A stretch of DNA of 35,447 bases from Sulfurihydrogenibium sp. (GCF_028276765.1 NZ_JAPYVU010000016.1:1-35447); one strand, 5' to 3'; shown: positions 6,855 to 17,372, counted from the stretch's first letter. Notes: generated by a model from the letters alone, not told the origin. Numbers and translations: made by a program.

Positions 6855-7337
6855 TTGGAATATACATACCTATCACCGGACATAATAAATAAGATTGAAG
6901 AGTATAAAAACGAATTTTTGACAAAAGACCAGGTTATCATACAAGCACTGCATTTAATATATTCTAAGTATAGAGACATAACCTTAGACCATATGTTAGA
7001 ACTATCTAACTATCTTGAAGTTCCTTTAAATCAAATTGAAGGAATCATCACTTTTTATGATATGTTTAGAGTTAAAAGAAATGCAAGGCATCATATTAGA
7101 GTTTGTAAAAATCTACCTTGCCATATTATGGGATATAAAAAACTTATAGAACTTTTTGAAAAACTAACAGGTGAAGAGAGAAATCAAGAAAGTAAAAACG
7201 GTAGATTTTACATAGAAACTGTTGAGTGTATAGGTGCATGCAGCGTTGCACCGGCGTTTATGATAGATGATGATTTATACGATGGAACAAAGATTACTGA
7301 GGAAAAGTTAAATGAAATCTTATCCAAATATACCTAA
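6855..7337 (+). CDS. nuoE: NADH-quinone oxidoreductase subunit E (NuoE-like, 2Fe-2S)
   Basis: 160 aa, the normal size. The thioredoxin-like [2Fe-2S] domain has all four ligands: C84-x4-C89 (VCKNLPC) and C125-x3-C129 (ECIGAC). NuoE passes electrons with NuoF from NADH to complex I; homologues also occur in formate dehydrogenases and hydrogenases, and only the neighbour nuoF is present here. The start is TTG at 6855, supported by GAGG at 6844-6847 with 7-nt spacing. The 3' end overlaps nuoF by 26 nt, a sign of translational coupling. The promoter carries the same palindrome as sdhA. Confidence 0.9.
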   Translation: MEYTYLSPDIINKIEEYKNEFLTKDQVIIQALHLIYSKYRDITLDHMLELSNYLEVPLNQIEGIITFYDMFRVKRNARHHIRVCKNLPCHIMGYKKLIELFEKLTGEERNQESKNGRFYIETVECIGACSVAPAFMIDDDLYDGTKITEEKLNEILSKYT

Positions 7338-8595
7338 TTTTCATACATACAGCAGCTTAAACTTACTCCTTAGAAGATGTAAAGAACCAAGAACTGTAGA
7401 CATAGAAGAGTATATTACAACCGGCGGATACTCAGCACTAAAAAAGGCTTTAAATAGATTTACACCGGAAGATATTATCGTTCTTGTAGAAGAAAGCACC
7501 CTTAGAGGAAGAGGTGGAGCAGGATTTCCAACAGGTAGAAAATGGCGTTTTGCAATATCAAACCCAAAGCCAAGATATTTAGTTTGTAATGCTGATGAAA
7601 GCGAGCCCGGAACGTTTAAAGATAGAATAATCATAGAAAGAGACCCGCATCTTTTGATAGAAGGTATGATTATTTCAGCCTATGCTATCGGTGCAGAAAG
7701 AGGATTTATTTATATAAGAGGAGAATATCCGGCAGGAGCAAAAATCCTTGAAAATGCTATAAAAGAAGCAAGAGATAGAGGCTTTCTTGGAAAAAATATA
7801 CTTGGAACAGATTTTTCTTTTGATATAAGCGTTTACAGAGGAGCAGGAGCATATATCTGCGGAGAAGAAACAGCATTGATAGAAAGCTTAGAAGGAAAAA
7901 GAGGACATCCAAGATTAAAACCACCATATCCAGTTTCAGAAGGACTTTTTGGAAAGCCTACCGTAGTAAATAACGTTGAAACATTGGCAAACATTCCTAT
8001 CATCGTAACTTACGAAAGCTATTATATGAATATAGGACCAGCAGGATATTTTGGACCAAAACTATTTCCTGTTAGCGGAAAAGTCAACAAACCCGGTGTT
8101 TATGAGCTTACGATGGATATTACACTTAGAGAATTGATTGATATAGCCGGCGGAATGAAAGATGGAAAAAAATTTAAAGCTGTTTTTGCAGGAGCACTTG
8201 GCGTATACTCTGAAAGAGACCTTGACATTCCAATGGATTACTCTCCGAAAGGTTTTGGTGGCACAGGAACAACTATAGTTCTTGCAGAAGATGATTGTAT
8301 CATAGACAGTTTAATTGTAATAGCTGAGTTTTTCCATCATGAAAGCTGTGGAAAATGTACGCCATGCAGAATTGGAACTTATGAACTTTTAAACATTCTT
8401 AAAAAATTTCAAGAAGGGACAGCAACAGAAAAAGATTTACAATATCTTGAACACTTGGGAAGAAACATACCGGTTGGGTCTATATGTGGTCTTGGATACT
8501 CTGCACCAAACGCATTAATGGATGCTTTAAAAAAATTCAAAGATGAATTTATAGCACACATAAATAAGCAATGCCCAGCTGGTGTATGTTTTTAG
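7312..8595 (+). CDS. nuoF: NADH-quinone oxidoreductase subunit F (NuoF-like, FMN/NADH/4Fe-4S)
   Basis: 427 aa. NADH/FMN-binding motifs are RGRGGAGFPTGRKW, CNADESEPGTFKDR and GAYICGEETALIESLEGKRG. The N3 [4Fe-4S] cluster ligands are C346, C349, C352 (ESCGKCTPC) and C392 (SICGLG), all present. It oxidises NADH and reduces the NuoE 2Fe-2S cluster. The C-terminus carries an additional pair of cysteines (QCPAGVC). The remaining complex I genes are not in the window, so whether this pair serves complex I or another NAD-linked enzyme is unresolved. A CRISPR leader begins 15 bp after the stop. Confidence 0.93.
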   Translation: MKSYPNIPNFHTYSSLNLLLRRCKEPRTVDIEEYITTGGYSALKKALNRFTPEDIIVLVEESTLRGRGGAGFPTGRKWRFAISNPKPRYLVCNADESEPGTFKDRIIIERDPHLLIEGMIISAYAIGAERGFIYIRGEYPAGAKILENAIKEARDRGFLGKNILGTDFSFDISVYRGAGAYICGEETALIESLEGKRGHPRLKPPYPVSEGLFGKPTVVNNVETLANIPIIVTYESYYMNIGPAGYFGPKLFPVSGKVNKPGVYELTMDITLRELIDIAGGMKDGKKFKAVFAGALGVYSERDLDIPMDYSPKGFGGTGTTIVLAEDDCIIDSLIVIAEFFHHESCGKCTPCRIGTYELLNILKKFQEGTATEKDLQYLEHLGRNIPVGSICGLGYSAPNALMDALKKFKDEFIAHINKQCPAGVCF

Positions 8596-8610
8596 ATATT
8601 ATTTTTCTGC

Positions 8611-9234
8611 TTGACAGGTAGAAATTTTTTTTGTATATTTATATTAGCTTTTTAAATTTTAACTGTACCTTGGCAATTGAATAGGTAAGCCAGCACAAGC
8701 TTATTTTACGTGAAACGTGAGACGTGAGATGTGAGACGTTAGAAATTGGTTTATCAATATCTTAGTGATTTTTGTTTGATTGTGCGATGGCTTAGTGAGA
8801 TGACTTGGCGGTCAGTGAAGCTAAGGTGTTGGTATGTGATTTTATTTTTTTGATGTTTGATTTAAGCTTGTGTAGTAAATATTTGAAAGGGATTTTTTGA
8901 AGAGTAGTTGTAAGTACTTGTTGAATTTGACTTTTTAATTTTGAAATTTTTAGTATTTAAATTTTTTGAAAATTTAGAATTTTTTATTTTAGAGTTTTTT
9001 AAGATCGGGAAGTTAAAGAGTGGTATTTGCAGCGGGCTTCTGAGTTTGTGGTTTTAAGCGGTTGGCTTGTGCTGGGATGTTAAAGTATAAAATATAATAA
9101 TATATTTTCTGTATATCGAGGTTTGCTGCAAAAAACTTCAACTTGCAGATTTTTTGAAAATTTGGTATAATGTTTTACACATTGGCAATTGAATAAGATT
9201 TTTACGAATTTATTTTTGAGTTAAAAGTTGACGG
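8611..9234 (+). promoter_or_regulatory. CRISPR leader L3 (~624 bp, two promoters)
   Basis: Leader of array 3. Distal promoter TTGACA (8611-8616), 17-bp spacer, TATATT (8634-8639). Proximal promoter TTGCAG (9143-9148), 17-bp spacer, TATAAT (9166-9171), 63 bp before the first repeat. Heptads at 8708-8742. The -35 of the proximal promoter is one arm of a CTGCAA/TTGCAG hairpin. Type-specific block 9172-9212 matches L2. It is the only leader here without a dispersed palindromic element at its distal side. Confidence 0.85.
8694..8872 (+). ncRNA. candidate structured leader RNA, copy in L3
   Basis: P1 8694-8703 (CACAAGCTTA) with 8863-8872 (TAAGCTTGTG), ten Watson-Crick pairs. P2 8753-8765 with 8821-8833 (CTAAGGTGTTGGT), all 13 positions paired when G-U is allowed. 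P3 TGACT (8801-8805), loop TGGC, GGTCA (8810-8814), with C-G at pair 4. Between-strand distance in P1 is 159 nt. Confidence 0.5.
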
Positions 9235-9793
9235 GTTTGTAGCCTACCTATGAGGAATTGAAACTAAGAAGGTTTAACCGAAGGTATTTCTAACCTGTAG
9301 GTTTGTAGCCTACCTATGAGGAATTGAAACGAAAATACAAAATCTTTACGTATGACAAGTAGGTGGGTTTGTAGCCTACCTATGAGGAATTGAAACTTTT
9401 TGGTCGGCCTTACAGACACAGGAATGCCTTTGGTTTGTAGCCTACCTATGAGGAATTGAAACAACAAAGAACAAAGAATATTCTTTGCCAAAACCTTTGG
9501 TTTGTAGCCTACCTATGAGGAATTGAAACACATCTGGATAGTATAGTTCATTTCTTGATTTCTCAGTTTGTAGCCTACCTATGAAGAATTGAAACTCTTT
9601 TTGGATTTGATTAGTTGTTAGAGTAGATGAGGTTTGTAGCCTACCTATGAAGAATTGAAACCCGTCTGCTTTATTATCTTTTTCTACGATGTAAGTTGTT
9701 TGTAGCCTACCTATGAGGAATTGAAAGTCTGGTAAGCGTTGCATTAGCTGTAGAATGACAATTGTTTGTAGCCTACCTATAAGGAATTGAAAC
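9235..9793 (+). CRISPR. CRISPR array 3 (30-nt repeat, 9 repeats, 8 spacers)
   Basis: Repeats start at 9235, 9301, 9367, 9433, 9500, 9566, 9632, 9698 and 9764. Spacers are 36-37 nt. The repeat is the 30-nt GTTTGTAGCC...ATTGAAAC type, with an ATTGAAAC end as in many type I-B/III systems. Variants: repeats 6 and 7 share a G-to-A change (ATGAAGAATTG), repeat 8 ends in G, and the last repeat has TATAAGG. Open reading frames across this region are artefacts of the repeat. The last spacer (9728-9763) resembles the dispersed element arm. Confidence 0.97.
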
Positions 9794-10046
9794 AGAAAGA
9801 TACTAAAAATTAGCATCTCAAAGATTTCTAACATCTATCTATCAAAAGAAAAAAATCCCTGAAAATGTCCTGAATTTATTTTTAAAATCAAGAAAGAACA
9901 GAACACCTCCATGAAAAAACAACTTTAAATCTTATAAAAATCCCTAATTTCCCATTCAAAAGATTTTCAAAAAATAGTATGACTAATACCTTTATTTTAA
10001 GAATGCTATAATAATATGCTATCTAAAAAACACTTAGGAGTAAGAA
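9794..10046. promoter_or_regulatory. AT-rich spacer with extended -10 promoter for 10047 gene
   Basis: No gene or further CRISPR repeat. An extended -10 element, TGCTATAAT (10004-10012), lies 34 nt before the ATG at 10047, which has AGGAG at 10036-10040. No convincing -35 was seen. The rest (9794-10000) is AT-rich and holds nothing I recognise. Confidence 0.5.
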
Positions 10047-10346
10047 ATGCTTGGAGATATTCTATTAAAGTATTGGAAAATTATACTTGGAGTTGGAATT
10101 GTTTTAGCTGTTGGAGGTTTATTTTTACAGCAAACTTTGCCGGTCATAGGAAAAATAGTTGAATTTATAGGGTTTTCGTTTGTTGCCATTGTTGCATACG
10201 TTCTTGGATATAAAAATGCATCAGATGAAGCTGAAAAGCAGATAAAAGCAGAAATAGAAAAATTAGCAAAACAAGACATAAGATACAAATTTGCAGCAGA
10301 TAGAGCTATAAAAAATATCAAAGCACCATTGACAGGTAAAAAATAA
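10047..10346 (+). CDS. small two-TM membrane protein, unknown function
   Basis: 99 aa. Two hydrophobic segments (residues about 13-29 and 36-53) separated by a short turn, then a charged helical tail (EAEKQIKAEIEKLAKQ) predicted cytoplasmic. No family recognised. The ATG is supported by AGGAG with 6-nt spacing, and an extended -10 promoter precedes it. It ends 18 bp before gatB, so it probably is the first gene of a small operon with gatB and purB. The antisense ORF over the same interval is a shadow. Confidence 0.65.
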   Translation: MLGDILLKYWKIILGVGIVLAVGGLFLQQTLPVIGKIVEFIGFSFVAIVAYVLGYKNASDEAEKQIKAEIEKLAKQDIRYKFAADRAIKNIKAPLTGKK

Positions 10347-10364
10347 AAATAAGGAGCTGAAAAG

Positions 10365-11813
10365 ATGGAGTCAGCAGTTTTGATTGATAAAGAGTTTGAC
10401 GTTGTTATAGGACTTGAGACCCATGTTCAAATGAACACTCAAACAAAAATGTTTTGTGGATGTAAAGTTGAGTTTGGAGCCGAGCCTAACACTAACGTAT
10501 GTCCAGTCTGCTTAGCACATCCAGGGACGCTACCGGTAATAAACAAAAGAGCCATAGAGTTTGCCATAAAAGCAGCTTTGGCGTTAAACTGCAAAGTTCA
10601 TAACCTTTCTATCATGGCAAGAAAAAATTATTTTTATCCAGACCTTCCAAAAGGTTATCAGATTTCCCAGTATGACAAACCACTTGCAACAGATGGATAC
10701 ATAGAAATCAAAACAGAAAACGGATTTAAAAAAATTAGAATTCATAGATTACACATAGAAGAAGACGCAGGAAAAACAATACACGAGGGAAGTTTTTCTT
10801 ATGTAGATTTAAACAGAGCAGGTACTCCACTGATGGAAATCGTCACTGAGCCGGATATATCCTCTGCAGAAGAGGCGAGAAAGTACTTAGAAAAATTAAG
10901 AAACATCATGAGATATCTTGGTGTATCTGATGCAGATATGGAAAAAGGACAGCTTAGATGTGATGTGAATATATCCTTAAAACCAAAAGGTTCTGAAAAG
11001 CTTGGCACAAAGGTAGAGCTAAAAAATATTAACTCATTTAGATTTATTGTAAAAGCAATAGAGTATGAGATAGAAAGACAGTCTAAGCTTCTAAGAAAAG
11101 GAGAAAAAATAGTTCAAGAGACAAGATTGTTTGACCCAAATACCGGAAAAACCTACACCATGAGAACAAAAGAAGAAGCACACGATTACAGATACTTCCC
11201 AGACCCAGATTTACTGCCAGTAATAATAAAAGACGAAGAAATCCAGCAGATTAAAAACTCACTTGTAGAACTTCCAGACCAAAAATATCACAGATACATT
11301 GAAAAACTTGGACTTCCTGAATATGACGCAGAAGTGTTAACATCTGATAAAGCCTTAGCAAACTATTTTGAAAAAGTAATAGAAATCTTTCCACAAAATC
11401 CAAAGCTTGTAGCAAATTGGATACTAAATGAACTTCTTGGAAAGCTAAACGAAAAAGGATTAGAAATAGAAAATTCTCCTATTTCTCCAAACTCTTTGGC
11501 AGAACTTTTATCGTTAATTACTGATGGCACAATCTCAGGAAAGATTGCAAAAGATGTGTTTGAAATAGCATTTGAGACACAAAAATCACCAAAACAGATA
11601 GTAGAAGAAAAAGGATTAAAACAGATTTCAAACGAAGATGAAATAAGAAAAATAGTAAAAGATACTCTTGCTAAATTCCCGGCAGAAGTAGAAAAATACA
11701 AATCAGGAAATGAAAAAATTCTTGGATTTTTAGTCGGACAGATAATGAAAGAAACAAAAGGAAAAGCAAACCCTCAGCTTGTAAATAAAATCATAAAAGA
11801 GGAGCTACAATGA
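10365..11813 (+). CDS. gatB: Asp/Glu-tRNA(Asn/Gln) amidotransferase subunit B
   Basis: 482 aa, full length. GatB phosphorylates and transamidates misacylated Glu-tRNA(Gln)/Asp-tRNA(Asn) together with GatA and GatC. Signature sequences: [79 protein letters not shown] and the C-terminal YqeY-like tail. Zn-binding cysteines C31/C33 and C46/C49 region visible near the N-terminus. Shine-Dalgarno AAGGAG about 8 nt upstream. Its stop overlaps purB's ATG (ATGA), so the two are coupled. gatA and gatC are elsewhere. Confidence 0.96.
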   Translation: MESAVLIDKEFDVVIGLETHVQMNTQTKMFCGCKVEFGAEPNTNVCPVCLAHPGTLPVINKRAIEFAIKAALALNCKVHNLSIMARKNYFYPDLPKGYQISQYDKPLATDGYIEIKTENGFKKIRIHRLHIEEDAGKTIHEGSFSYVDLNRAGTPLMEIVTEPDISSAEEARKYLEKLRNIMRYLGVSDADMEKGQLRCDVNISLKPKGSEKLGTKVELKNINSFRFIVKAIEYEIERQSKLLRKGEKIVQETRLFDPNTGKTYTMRTKEEAHDYRYFPDPDLLPVIIKDEEIQQIKNSLVELPDQKYHRYIEKLGLPEYDAEVLTSDKALANYFEKVIEIFPQNPKLVANWILNELLGKLNEKGLEIENSPISPNSLAELLSLITDGTISGKIAKDVFEIAFETQKSPKQIVEEKGLKQISNEDEIRKIVKDTLAKFPAEVEKYKSGNEKILGFLVGQIMKETKGKANPQLVNKIIKEELQ

Positions 11814-13126
11814 TAAAAAGATATACCCTTCCAGAGATGGGAAATATATGGAGTGAAAAAAACAAATTTCAAAAATGGTTAGATGTAGAGATAGCGGTTT
11901 GTAAAGCTTGGAATAAACTCGGAAAAATACCGGATGAAGCGTTAAAGGAAATCATAGAAAAAACACATATAGATGATGAAACATTAGAGAGAATTAACGA
12001 GCTTGATAAAGTTTATAATCATGATGTCCTTGCTTTTGTTAGCGCGGTGGCTGAGCAAGTAGGAGAAAATGGAAGATACATACACTTAGGACTTACATCA
12101 TCTGATGTTATTGATACAGCTTTAGCATTAATCATGAGAGAAAGCTTAGACTTGCTTATAAAAGATGTTGAAAGACTTTTAGAAGTTTTAAAAGAAAATG
12201 CATTAAAGTATAAAAATACAGTAATGATGGGAAGAACTCACGGAGTCCATGCAGAGCCTATGACCTTTGGGCTTAAATTTGTATTATGGTATGAAGAGTT
12301 TAAAAGAAACAAAAAAAGATTAGAAAATGCAAAAGAAGTTATATCTGTTGGAACAATATCAGGAGCAGTAGGAACTTATTCTAACATTCCGCCAGAGCTT
12401 GAAGAGCTTACATTAAAAGAGCTTAATCTAAAACCAGAACCAGTAGCAAATCAGGTTATCCAAAGAGACAGACATGCAGAGTATATGACAGCTTTAGCAA
12501 TAACAGCATCATCTTTAGAAAAAATCGCCGTTGAAATAAGACACTTGCAAAGAACAGAAGTTTTAGAAGCACAAGAACCATTTAAAAAAGGACAGCGTGG
12601 CTCATCAGCAATGCCACATAAAAAAAATCCAATCACCTGTGAAAGAATTACCGGGCTTGCAAGGGTAATAAGGTCAAACAGCTTACCTGCTATGGAAGAT
12701 ATAGCACTATGGCATGAAAGGGATATATCCCATTCATCGGTTGAAAGAGTAATACTGCCTGACAGTTCAATAGCTCTTGATTATATCTTAAATCTAACTA
12801 TCAACGTACTGAAAGATTTGGTTGTATATCCAGAGAATATGAAAAAGAACATGGATAAATCAAAAGGTTTATACTTCTCTTCTAAGGTTTTAGTAGCACT
12901 TGTAGAAAAAGGACTATCGAGAGACCAAGCTTATGATATAGTTCAAAGAAACGCAATGAAAGCATGGGATACAGAAAACTTAATGTTTAAAGACGCTTTA
13001 CTGCAAGACCCAGAAGTTATGTCTTATTTGTCAAAAGAAGAATTAGACAAAATATTTGATGTAAACGAGTTTTTAAAAAACATAGATTATATCTACAATA
13101 GAGTGTTTGGTAGAGAAGATAGTTAA
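11810..13126 (+). CDS. purB: adenylosuccinate lyase
   Basis: 438 aa. Catalyses two fumarate-releasing steps of purine synthesis (SAICAR to AICAR and adenylosuccinate to AMP). Fumarase/aspartase superfamily motifs: [28 protein letters not shown] with the catalytic histidine, and the signature loop [11 protein letters not shown] with its serine. The length fits the short bacterial PurB type. It overlaps gatB by 4 nt (ATGA) and is followed by a 270-bp intergenic region with a dispersed palindromic element. No anomalies seen. Confidence 0.96.
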   Translation: MIKRYTLPEMGNIWSEKNKFQKWLDVEIAVCKAWNKLGKIPDEALKEIIEKTHIDDETLERINELDKVYNHDVLAFVSAVAEQVGENGRYIHLGLTSSDVIDTALALIMRESLDLLIKDVERLLEVLKENALKYKNTVMMGRTHGVHAEPMTFGLKFVLWYEEFKRNKKRLENAKEVISVGTISGAVGTYSNIPPELEELTLKELNLKPEPVANQVIQRDRHAEYMTALAITASSLEKIAVEIRHLQRTEVLEAQEPFKKGQRGSSAMPHKKNPITCERITGLARVIRSNSLPAMEDIALWHERDISHSSVERVILPDSSIALDYILNLTINVLKDLVVYPENMKKNMDKSKGLYFSSKVLVALVEKGLSRDQAYDIVQRNAMKAWDTENLMFKDALLQDPEVMSYLSKEELDKIFDVNEFLKNIDYIYNRVFGREDS

Positions 13127-13197
13127 TTTAAGCGAAATTATAAGGTTAAAGGAAGTTTAGACTGTAAGGTGCTTTAAAATCTTATTAATTAATATTT

Positions 13198-13294
13198 TCC
13201 TCGCCATCCTGAGGCTGTAAAGCCGAAGGATCTCATCTTTTGATTTTTTGATTTGAAAAAACAAGAGATTCTTCGCCGGCTGCAGAAATTGCGA
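13198..13294. repeat. dispersed palindromic element, copy c
   Basis: CGCCATCCTGAGGCTG...GGATCTCATC arm, AT-rich spacer containing TTGATTTGAAAAAAC, then GAGATTCTTCGCCGGCTGCAG arm, the distal end of which is degenerate. Lies between purB and miaB and could form a double hairpin in RNA. Confidence 0.7.
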
Positions 13295-13320
13295 TGTTGA
13301 TTTTAGAAACGATGTAAATC

Positions 13321-13348
13321 TTGAATATGTTTAAAAGCATTCTATATT
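13321..13348 (+). promoter_or_regulatory. candidate miaB promoter
   Basis: TTGAAT (13321-13326), 16-bp spacer, TATATT (13343-13348), 48 bp before the miaB ATG. Match to sigma70 consensus is moderate; prediction only. Confidence 0.4.
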
Positions 13349-13396
13349 ATTTTAAGTTTATGTAAAATAAAAATAAAAAATCAAAAGAGGTAGGAA

Positions 13397-14710
13397 ATGA
13401 AGTATTACATAAAAACTTTTGGATGTCAGATGAATGTAAATGACTCAGAAAAAATGGCAGGTATTTTACAAACTCTTGGATATACACCTACTGAAAATTG
13501 GGAAGAAGCAGATGTTATTCTTGTAAATACATGTTCAGTAAGAGAAAAACCAGACCAAAAAGTTTTATCAGCACTTGGAGAGTTTAAAAAAGTAAAAAAA
13601 CATAATCCAAATGCAGTCATTGGCGTTTGTGGTTGTTTAGCACAAAGGGCAGGATACGAAATTTATCAAAAAGCACCATTTATAGATATGGTTTTTGGAA
13701 CAACCAATATCCACCATCTTCCAAATCTTTTAGAAGAAGCAAAAAGTGGAAATAAAGCTATAGAAATTTTAGAAGAAATAGACGAGAACGAAAATCTTTT
13801 AGACCGGTTCCCAACTGTAAGAGAAAATAAATATACAGCATTCGTTACTGTAATTAGAGGATGTGATAAAAAATGTACCTACTGTATAGTTCCAACAACA
13901 AGAGGTAGAGAAAGAAGTAGAAGAATCGGCGATATTCTAAGAGAAGTCCAATACTTAGTTGAAGACGGAGTTAAAGAAATCCATTTAATAGGTCAAAATG
14001 TTACTGCTTACGGAAAAGATTTTGGAGATGTGAAGTTTTGGGAGCTTTTAAAAGCTGTGGCAGAGGTTGATGGAGTAGAAAGAATTAGATTTACAACAGG
14101 GCATCCAAAAGATTTAGATGAAGATACTATAAAAGTTATGGCAGACCTGCCGCAAGTCTGCGAAGCCTTACATCTGCCAATACAGGCAGGTTCAGACAGA
14201 ATATTACAAGCAATGGATAGAGGATATACTCAAAAAGAGTACTTGCAAAAAATAGAATTGCTTAAAAAATACATACCAAATATAGCATTGTCTACTGATA
14301 TCATAGTTGGATTTCCAGGAGAAACTTACGAAGATTATTTAGAAACAGTTAAAGTAATAAAAGAAGTAGAGTATGACCAAGTGTTTGCATTTAAATATTC
14401 ACCAAGACCAGGAACTCCAGCAGCAGATTTACCAATGACAGAGTCGCCAGAAGAGCTTTCAAAACGTTTAAATGACTTGATAAATTTACAAAAAGATATA
14501 ACTTTTAAAAAGAATCTTGAATATCAAGATAAAATAGTTGAAATCTTGGTAGAAGAGATAAACCAAGAGAATAAGTTAGTAGGCAGAACAAGGACTAATA
14601 AACTTGTTTATGCTGAAGGAAGCCCGGAGTATTTAGGAAAATTAGTAGATGTAAAAATTGAAAAAGTAAATAGATTTTCCTTAGAAGGAAGTATAATTGG
14701 AGGCGATTAA
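13397..14710 (+). CDS. miaB: tRNA-2-methylthio-N6-dimethylallyladenosine synthase
   Basis: 437 aa. A radical-SAM methylthiotransferase that modifies A37 of tRNAs reading UNN codons. The N-terminal UPF0004 domain has cluster ligands C10, C46 and C80. The radical-SAM cluster is C156-x3-C160-x2-C163 (GCDKKCTYCIVPTTRGRE). A C-terminal TRAM domain follows (about residues 370-435). All ligands are intact. The start has GAGGTAGG about 5 nt upstream. The BFN-domain gene begins 2 bp after the stop, so they are co-transcribed. Confidence 0.96.
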   Translation: MKYYIKTFGCQMNVNDSEKMAGILQTLGYTPTENWEEADVILVNTCSVREKPDQKVLSALGEFKKVKKHNPNAVIGVCGCLAQRAGYEIYQKAPFIDMVFGTTNIHHLPNLLEEAKSGNKAIEILEEIDENENLLDRFPTVRENKYTAFVTVIRGCDKKCTYCIVPTTRGRERSRRIGDILREVQYLVEDGVKEIHLIGQNVTAYGKDFGDVKFWELLKAVAEVDGVERIRFTTGHPKDLDEDTIKVMADLPQVCEALHLPIQAGSDRILQAMDRGYTQKEYLQKIELLKKYIPNIALSTDIIVGFPGETYEDYLETVKVIKEVEYDQVFAFKYSPRPGTPAADLPMTESPEELSKRLNDLINLQKDITFKKNLEYQDKIVEILVEEINQENKLVGRTRTNKLVYAEGSPEYLGKLVDVKIEKVNRFSLEGSIIGGD

Positions 14711-14712
14711 TT

Positions 14713-15195
14713 ATGGTTGAGATGGAAGTCCAAGGAATTACATTAGACCCAATAACAAACATGCCTGTGTTGTTATTAAAAAGTAAAGAAAATGATGAAA
14801 TTCTAACGATTTGGATTGGGGTATTTGAAGCAAACTCAATTGCTATATATTTAGAATCAATGACCTATCCAAGACCACTAACCTATGACTTATTTACAAA
14901 CATCTTAAACTCGCTCTCAACATCCGTTGAAAATGTAATAATCCATACTTTAAAAGATAACACTTATTATGCTTCAATCATCTTAAAAGACCAAGAAGGT
15001 AGAACTGTTGAAATAGATGCACGTCCAAGCGATGCTATAAACATTGCTCTAAGGTCTGGATGTCCAATATTGGTTTCAGAAGAAGTTTTAGCTGAAGCTA
15101 ATAATGGCAAAAAAGAAAAAATTGATGAAGAAGACCTAAAAGAATGGATAGAATCATTAAAGCCAGAGGATTTTGAGAAAAATATAGAATTTTAA
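14713..15195 (+). CDS. bifunctional nuclease (BFN, DUF151) domain protein
   Basis: 160 aa. Matches the DUF151/BFN family: VQGITLDPITNMPVLLLK, IWIGVFEANSIAIYLE, then DARPSDAINIALRSGCPI, the most conserved block. Family members in Thermotoga and plants are dimeric with RNase/DNase activity, but the bacterial role is not settled. No signal peptide. It follows miaB by 2 bp and converges on fabH. An acidic C-terminal tail after residue 130 is typical of the family. Confidence 0.88.
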   Translation: MVEMEVQGITLDPITNMPVLLLKSKENDEILTIWIGVFEANSIAIYLESMTYPRPLTYDLFTNILNSLSTSVENVIIHTLKDNTYYASIILKDQEGRTVEIDARPSDAINIALRSGCPILVSEEVLAEANNGKKEKIDEEDLKEWIESLKPEDFEKNIEF

Positions 15196-15254
15196 AAGAC
15201 TAAAGCCTTCATATAACAGGAAAAGATTGATCAATAAGAAAGGTTTATTATAGA

Positions 15255-15346
15255 TGTCACTCTGCAGCTGGCGAAAAATCTATTTTTTCTTTCTTTTCAA
15301 AAAACATTAAAAAATTAGATCCTTCACTACGTTGCCGGATAACGAC
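15255..15346. repeat. dispersed palindromic element, degenerate copy d
   Basis: GTCACTCTGCAGCTGGCGAAAAATC arm ... TAGATCCTTCACTACGTTGCCGGATAACGAC arm. Much mutated but with the same order and length as the other copies. Located between the convergent BFN and fabH genes, where a hairpin could also terminate both transcripts. Confidence 0.6.
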
Positions 15347-15388
15347 GAAAATAAAAAATCTCTTATTCTAATGTTTTTGAAAAATACT

Positions 15389-16321
15389 TTAAAATCTAAT
15401 TACTGCTGCACCCCAGGTTAATCCACCACCAAAGGCAGTTAAAAGAATATAATCTCCTTTGTTGAATCTTCCTTCTTTGTAAGCTTCATACATAGCAATT
15501 GGAATGGATGCAGCACTTGTATTTCCGTATCTATGAATATTGCTATAAACCTTTTCTAACGGTAATTCTAATTTTTCAGCCAATGCTTGAATGATCCTTA
15601 TGTTAGCTTGATGAGGAATTACTAACTTAATATCTTCTTTATTTATCCCGGCTTTTTGTAATGCTTTTAAGCAAGCAGTTTCCATGGATTTAATAGCTTG
15701 TTTAAAAGTTTCTCTTCCTTGCATTCTCAGCTTCTCACCAACCTGACAGTGTAAAAGATGACCATATGAACCATCAGACTTCATCACTGTTGATAAAATA
15801 TCGCTTGAAGAGTTAGATTTGGAAATAACAACAGCTCCGGCACCATCGCCAAATAGTACTGCAGTTGTCCTGTCAGTCCAATCGATTATTTTTGAAAAAA
15901 CTTCACTTCCAACTACAAGAACATTTTCAGCTTTCCCGGATTTTATAAAACTATCTGCTATTGTAATGCCATATATAAAGCCGCTACAAGCAGCTGAAAA
16001 ATCAAAAGCCATTGGATTTTTACATCCAAGTTTATCGGCTAATATACAAGCCGTAGAAGGAAATATATTGTCCGGAGTAGACGTTGCTACAATTATAATG
16101 TCTATGTCCTTTGGAGTTATTCCTGCATTTTCAATAGCTTCTTTTGATGCGCGAAAAGCAAGGTCGCTTGCCTTAACCCATTCATCCGCTATTCTTCTTT
16201 CTTTTATTCCGGTCCTTGTTGTAATCCATTCATCCGATGTATCAAGGATTTTTTCTAAATCATGGTTAGTTAAAACTCTTTCAGGAACATACATTCCTAT
16301 GCCTTTTATCTCACTGGACAT
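15389..16321 (-). CDS. fabH: 3-oxoacyl-[acyl-carrier-protein] synthase III
   Basis: 310 aa. Initiates fatty acid synthesis by condensing acetyl-CoA with malonyl-ACP. The active-site triad is visible: cysteine in [11 protein letters not shown] (about residue 111), histidine in [10 protein letters not shown], asparagine in GNTSAASIP. The GFGGG-type C-terminal loop is present as AFGGGLTWG. It overlaps the 3' end of plsX by 11 nt and is the last gene of the yceD-rpmF-plsX-fabH cluster. No membrane segment or signal. Confidence 0.96.
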   Translation of the reverse strand: MSSEIKGIGMYVPERVLTNHDLEKILDTSDEWITTRTGIKERRIADEWVKASDLAFRASKEAIENAGITPKDIDIIIVATSTPDNIFPSTACILADKLGCKNPMAFDFSAACSGFIYGITIADSFIKSGKAENVLVVGSEVFSKIIDWTDRTTAVLFGDGAGAVVISKSNSSSDILSTVMKSDGSYGHLLHCQVGEKLRMQGRETFKQAIKSMETACLKALQKAGINKEDIKLVIPHQANIRIIQALAEKLELPLEKVYSNIHRYGNTSAASIPIAMYEAYKEGRFNKGDYILLTAFGGGLTWGAAVIRF

Positions 16322-17372
16322 TGTTTTCTCCGTAAACTTCTTCTTCTTTTCCTTTTATCAACTCTTGAGGAATTAGCGTGTTGATATTTTCAAGGAGTTT
16401 TTTATTAAAATCGTGATTTACAAATTCAGAAGCAAATCGTAATGCATTTTTTATAGCTTTTTCATCTGCTCTTCCATGAGTTATTATACATGTTCCCTTA
16501 GTGCCAAGCAAAGGAGCACCGCCATATTCCGTAAAATCTGCTTTTTTCTTAAATCTTTTTAAAGCAGGCAAAATTAAAGCTGCACCAATTTTAGATATAA
16601 TGCTTTTTTCTACTTCTTCTTTTATCATTTCAAGAATAATCATTCCGAGGCTTTCACTTGTTTTTAATACAACATTCCCAACAAATCCATCACAAACAAT
16701 AACATCAAAATCGCCGGTGAAAATATCTCTACCTTCTGCGTTTCCAATAAAATTTAGTTTTGTCATTTTAAGCAGTGGATAGGTATCTTTTACAAGCTCG
16801 TTGCCTTTTCCTTCTTCCTCTCCGATGCTTAAAATTCCCACTTTTGGATTATCAGATGTTTTAAGGATTTCTTTTACGTAAGTATGACCCATTACTGCAA
16901 AGTATAAAAGATGTCTTGGTCTACTGTCTACATTAGCACCAACATCAATTAGTACGGTTCTTGTTCCTTTTTTGTTTGGAAATGCTACTGCTATACCCGG
17001 TCTCTCAATTCCTTCTGCGGCTCCAATAATAAACTTTCCTATGCTCATTGCAGCACCGGTATTTCCGGCAGACACAAAAGCCTGAGCTTTACCTTCTCTG
17101 ACTAATTTACCTGCAATATGCATAGAAGAGTTTCTTTTTTTTCTTAGAGCTATGGATGGAGATTCGTGCATTTCAATGACTTCAGGAGCATCTACGATTT
17201 GAATCGGAAGATTTTCTATTGAAAGATTATTTTTTTTTATTTCCTCTTCTAAAACTTCTTTCTTTCCTACTAAATATACACCTATTTTATACTCTTTTGC
17301 AAACTCTATTGCACCTTTAATATTACAGAGAGGAGCATAATCTCCTCCCATTGCATCTAAAGCTATAAACAC
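16311..17372 (-). CDS. plsX: phosphate acyltransferase PlsX
   Basis: 353 aa. Makes acyl-phosphate from acyl-ACP, the substrate for PlsY in phospholipid synthesis. Family motifs: [12 protein letters not shown] at the N-terminus, [38 protein letters not shown], and [10 protein letters not shown] near the C-terminus. The start is GTG, placed directly after the rpmF stop codon (TAA then GTG), so translation is coupled to rpmF. Soluble peripheral membrane enzyme. Its end overlaps fabH. Confidence 0.95.
   Translation of the reverse strand: MFIALDAMGGDYAPLCNIKGAIEFAKEYKIGVYLVGKKEVLEEEIKKNNLSIENLPIQIVDAPEVIEMHESPSIALRKKRNSSMHIAGKLVREGKAQAFVSAGNTGAAMSIGKFIIGAAEGIERPGIAVAFPNKKGTRTVLIDVGANVDSRPRHLLYFAVMGHTYVKEILKTSDNPKVGILSIGEEEGKGNELVKDTYPLLKMTKLNFIGNAEGRDIFTGDFDVIVCDGFVGNVVLKTSESLGMIILEMIKEEVEKSIISKIGAALILPALKRFKKKADFTEYGGAPLLGTKGTCIITHGRADEKAIKNALRFASEFVNHDFNKKLLENINTLIPQELIKGKEEEVYGENNVQ

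Noticed and set aside
9264-9834. Overlapping minus-strand frames encoding repeated QFLIGRLQT peptides
   Set aside because: They are translations of the CRISPR repeat and spacers of array 3, not protein genes.
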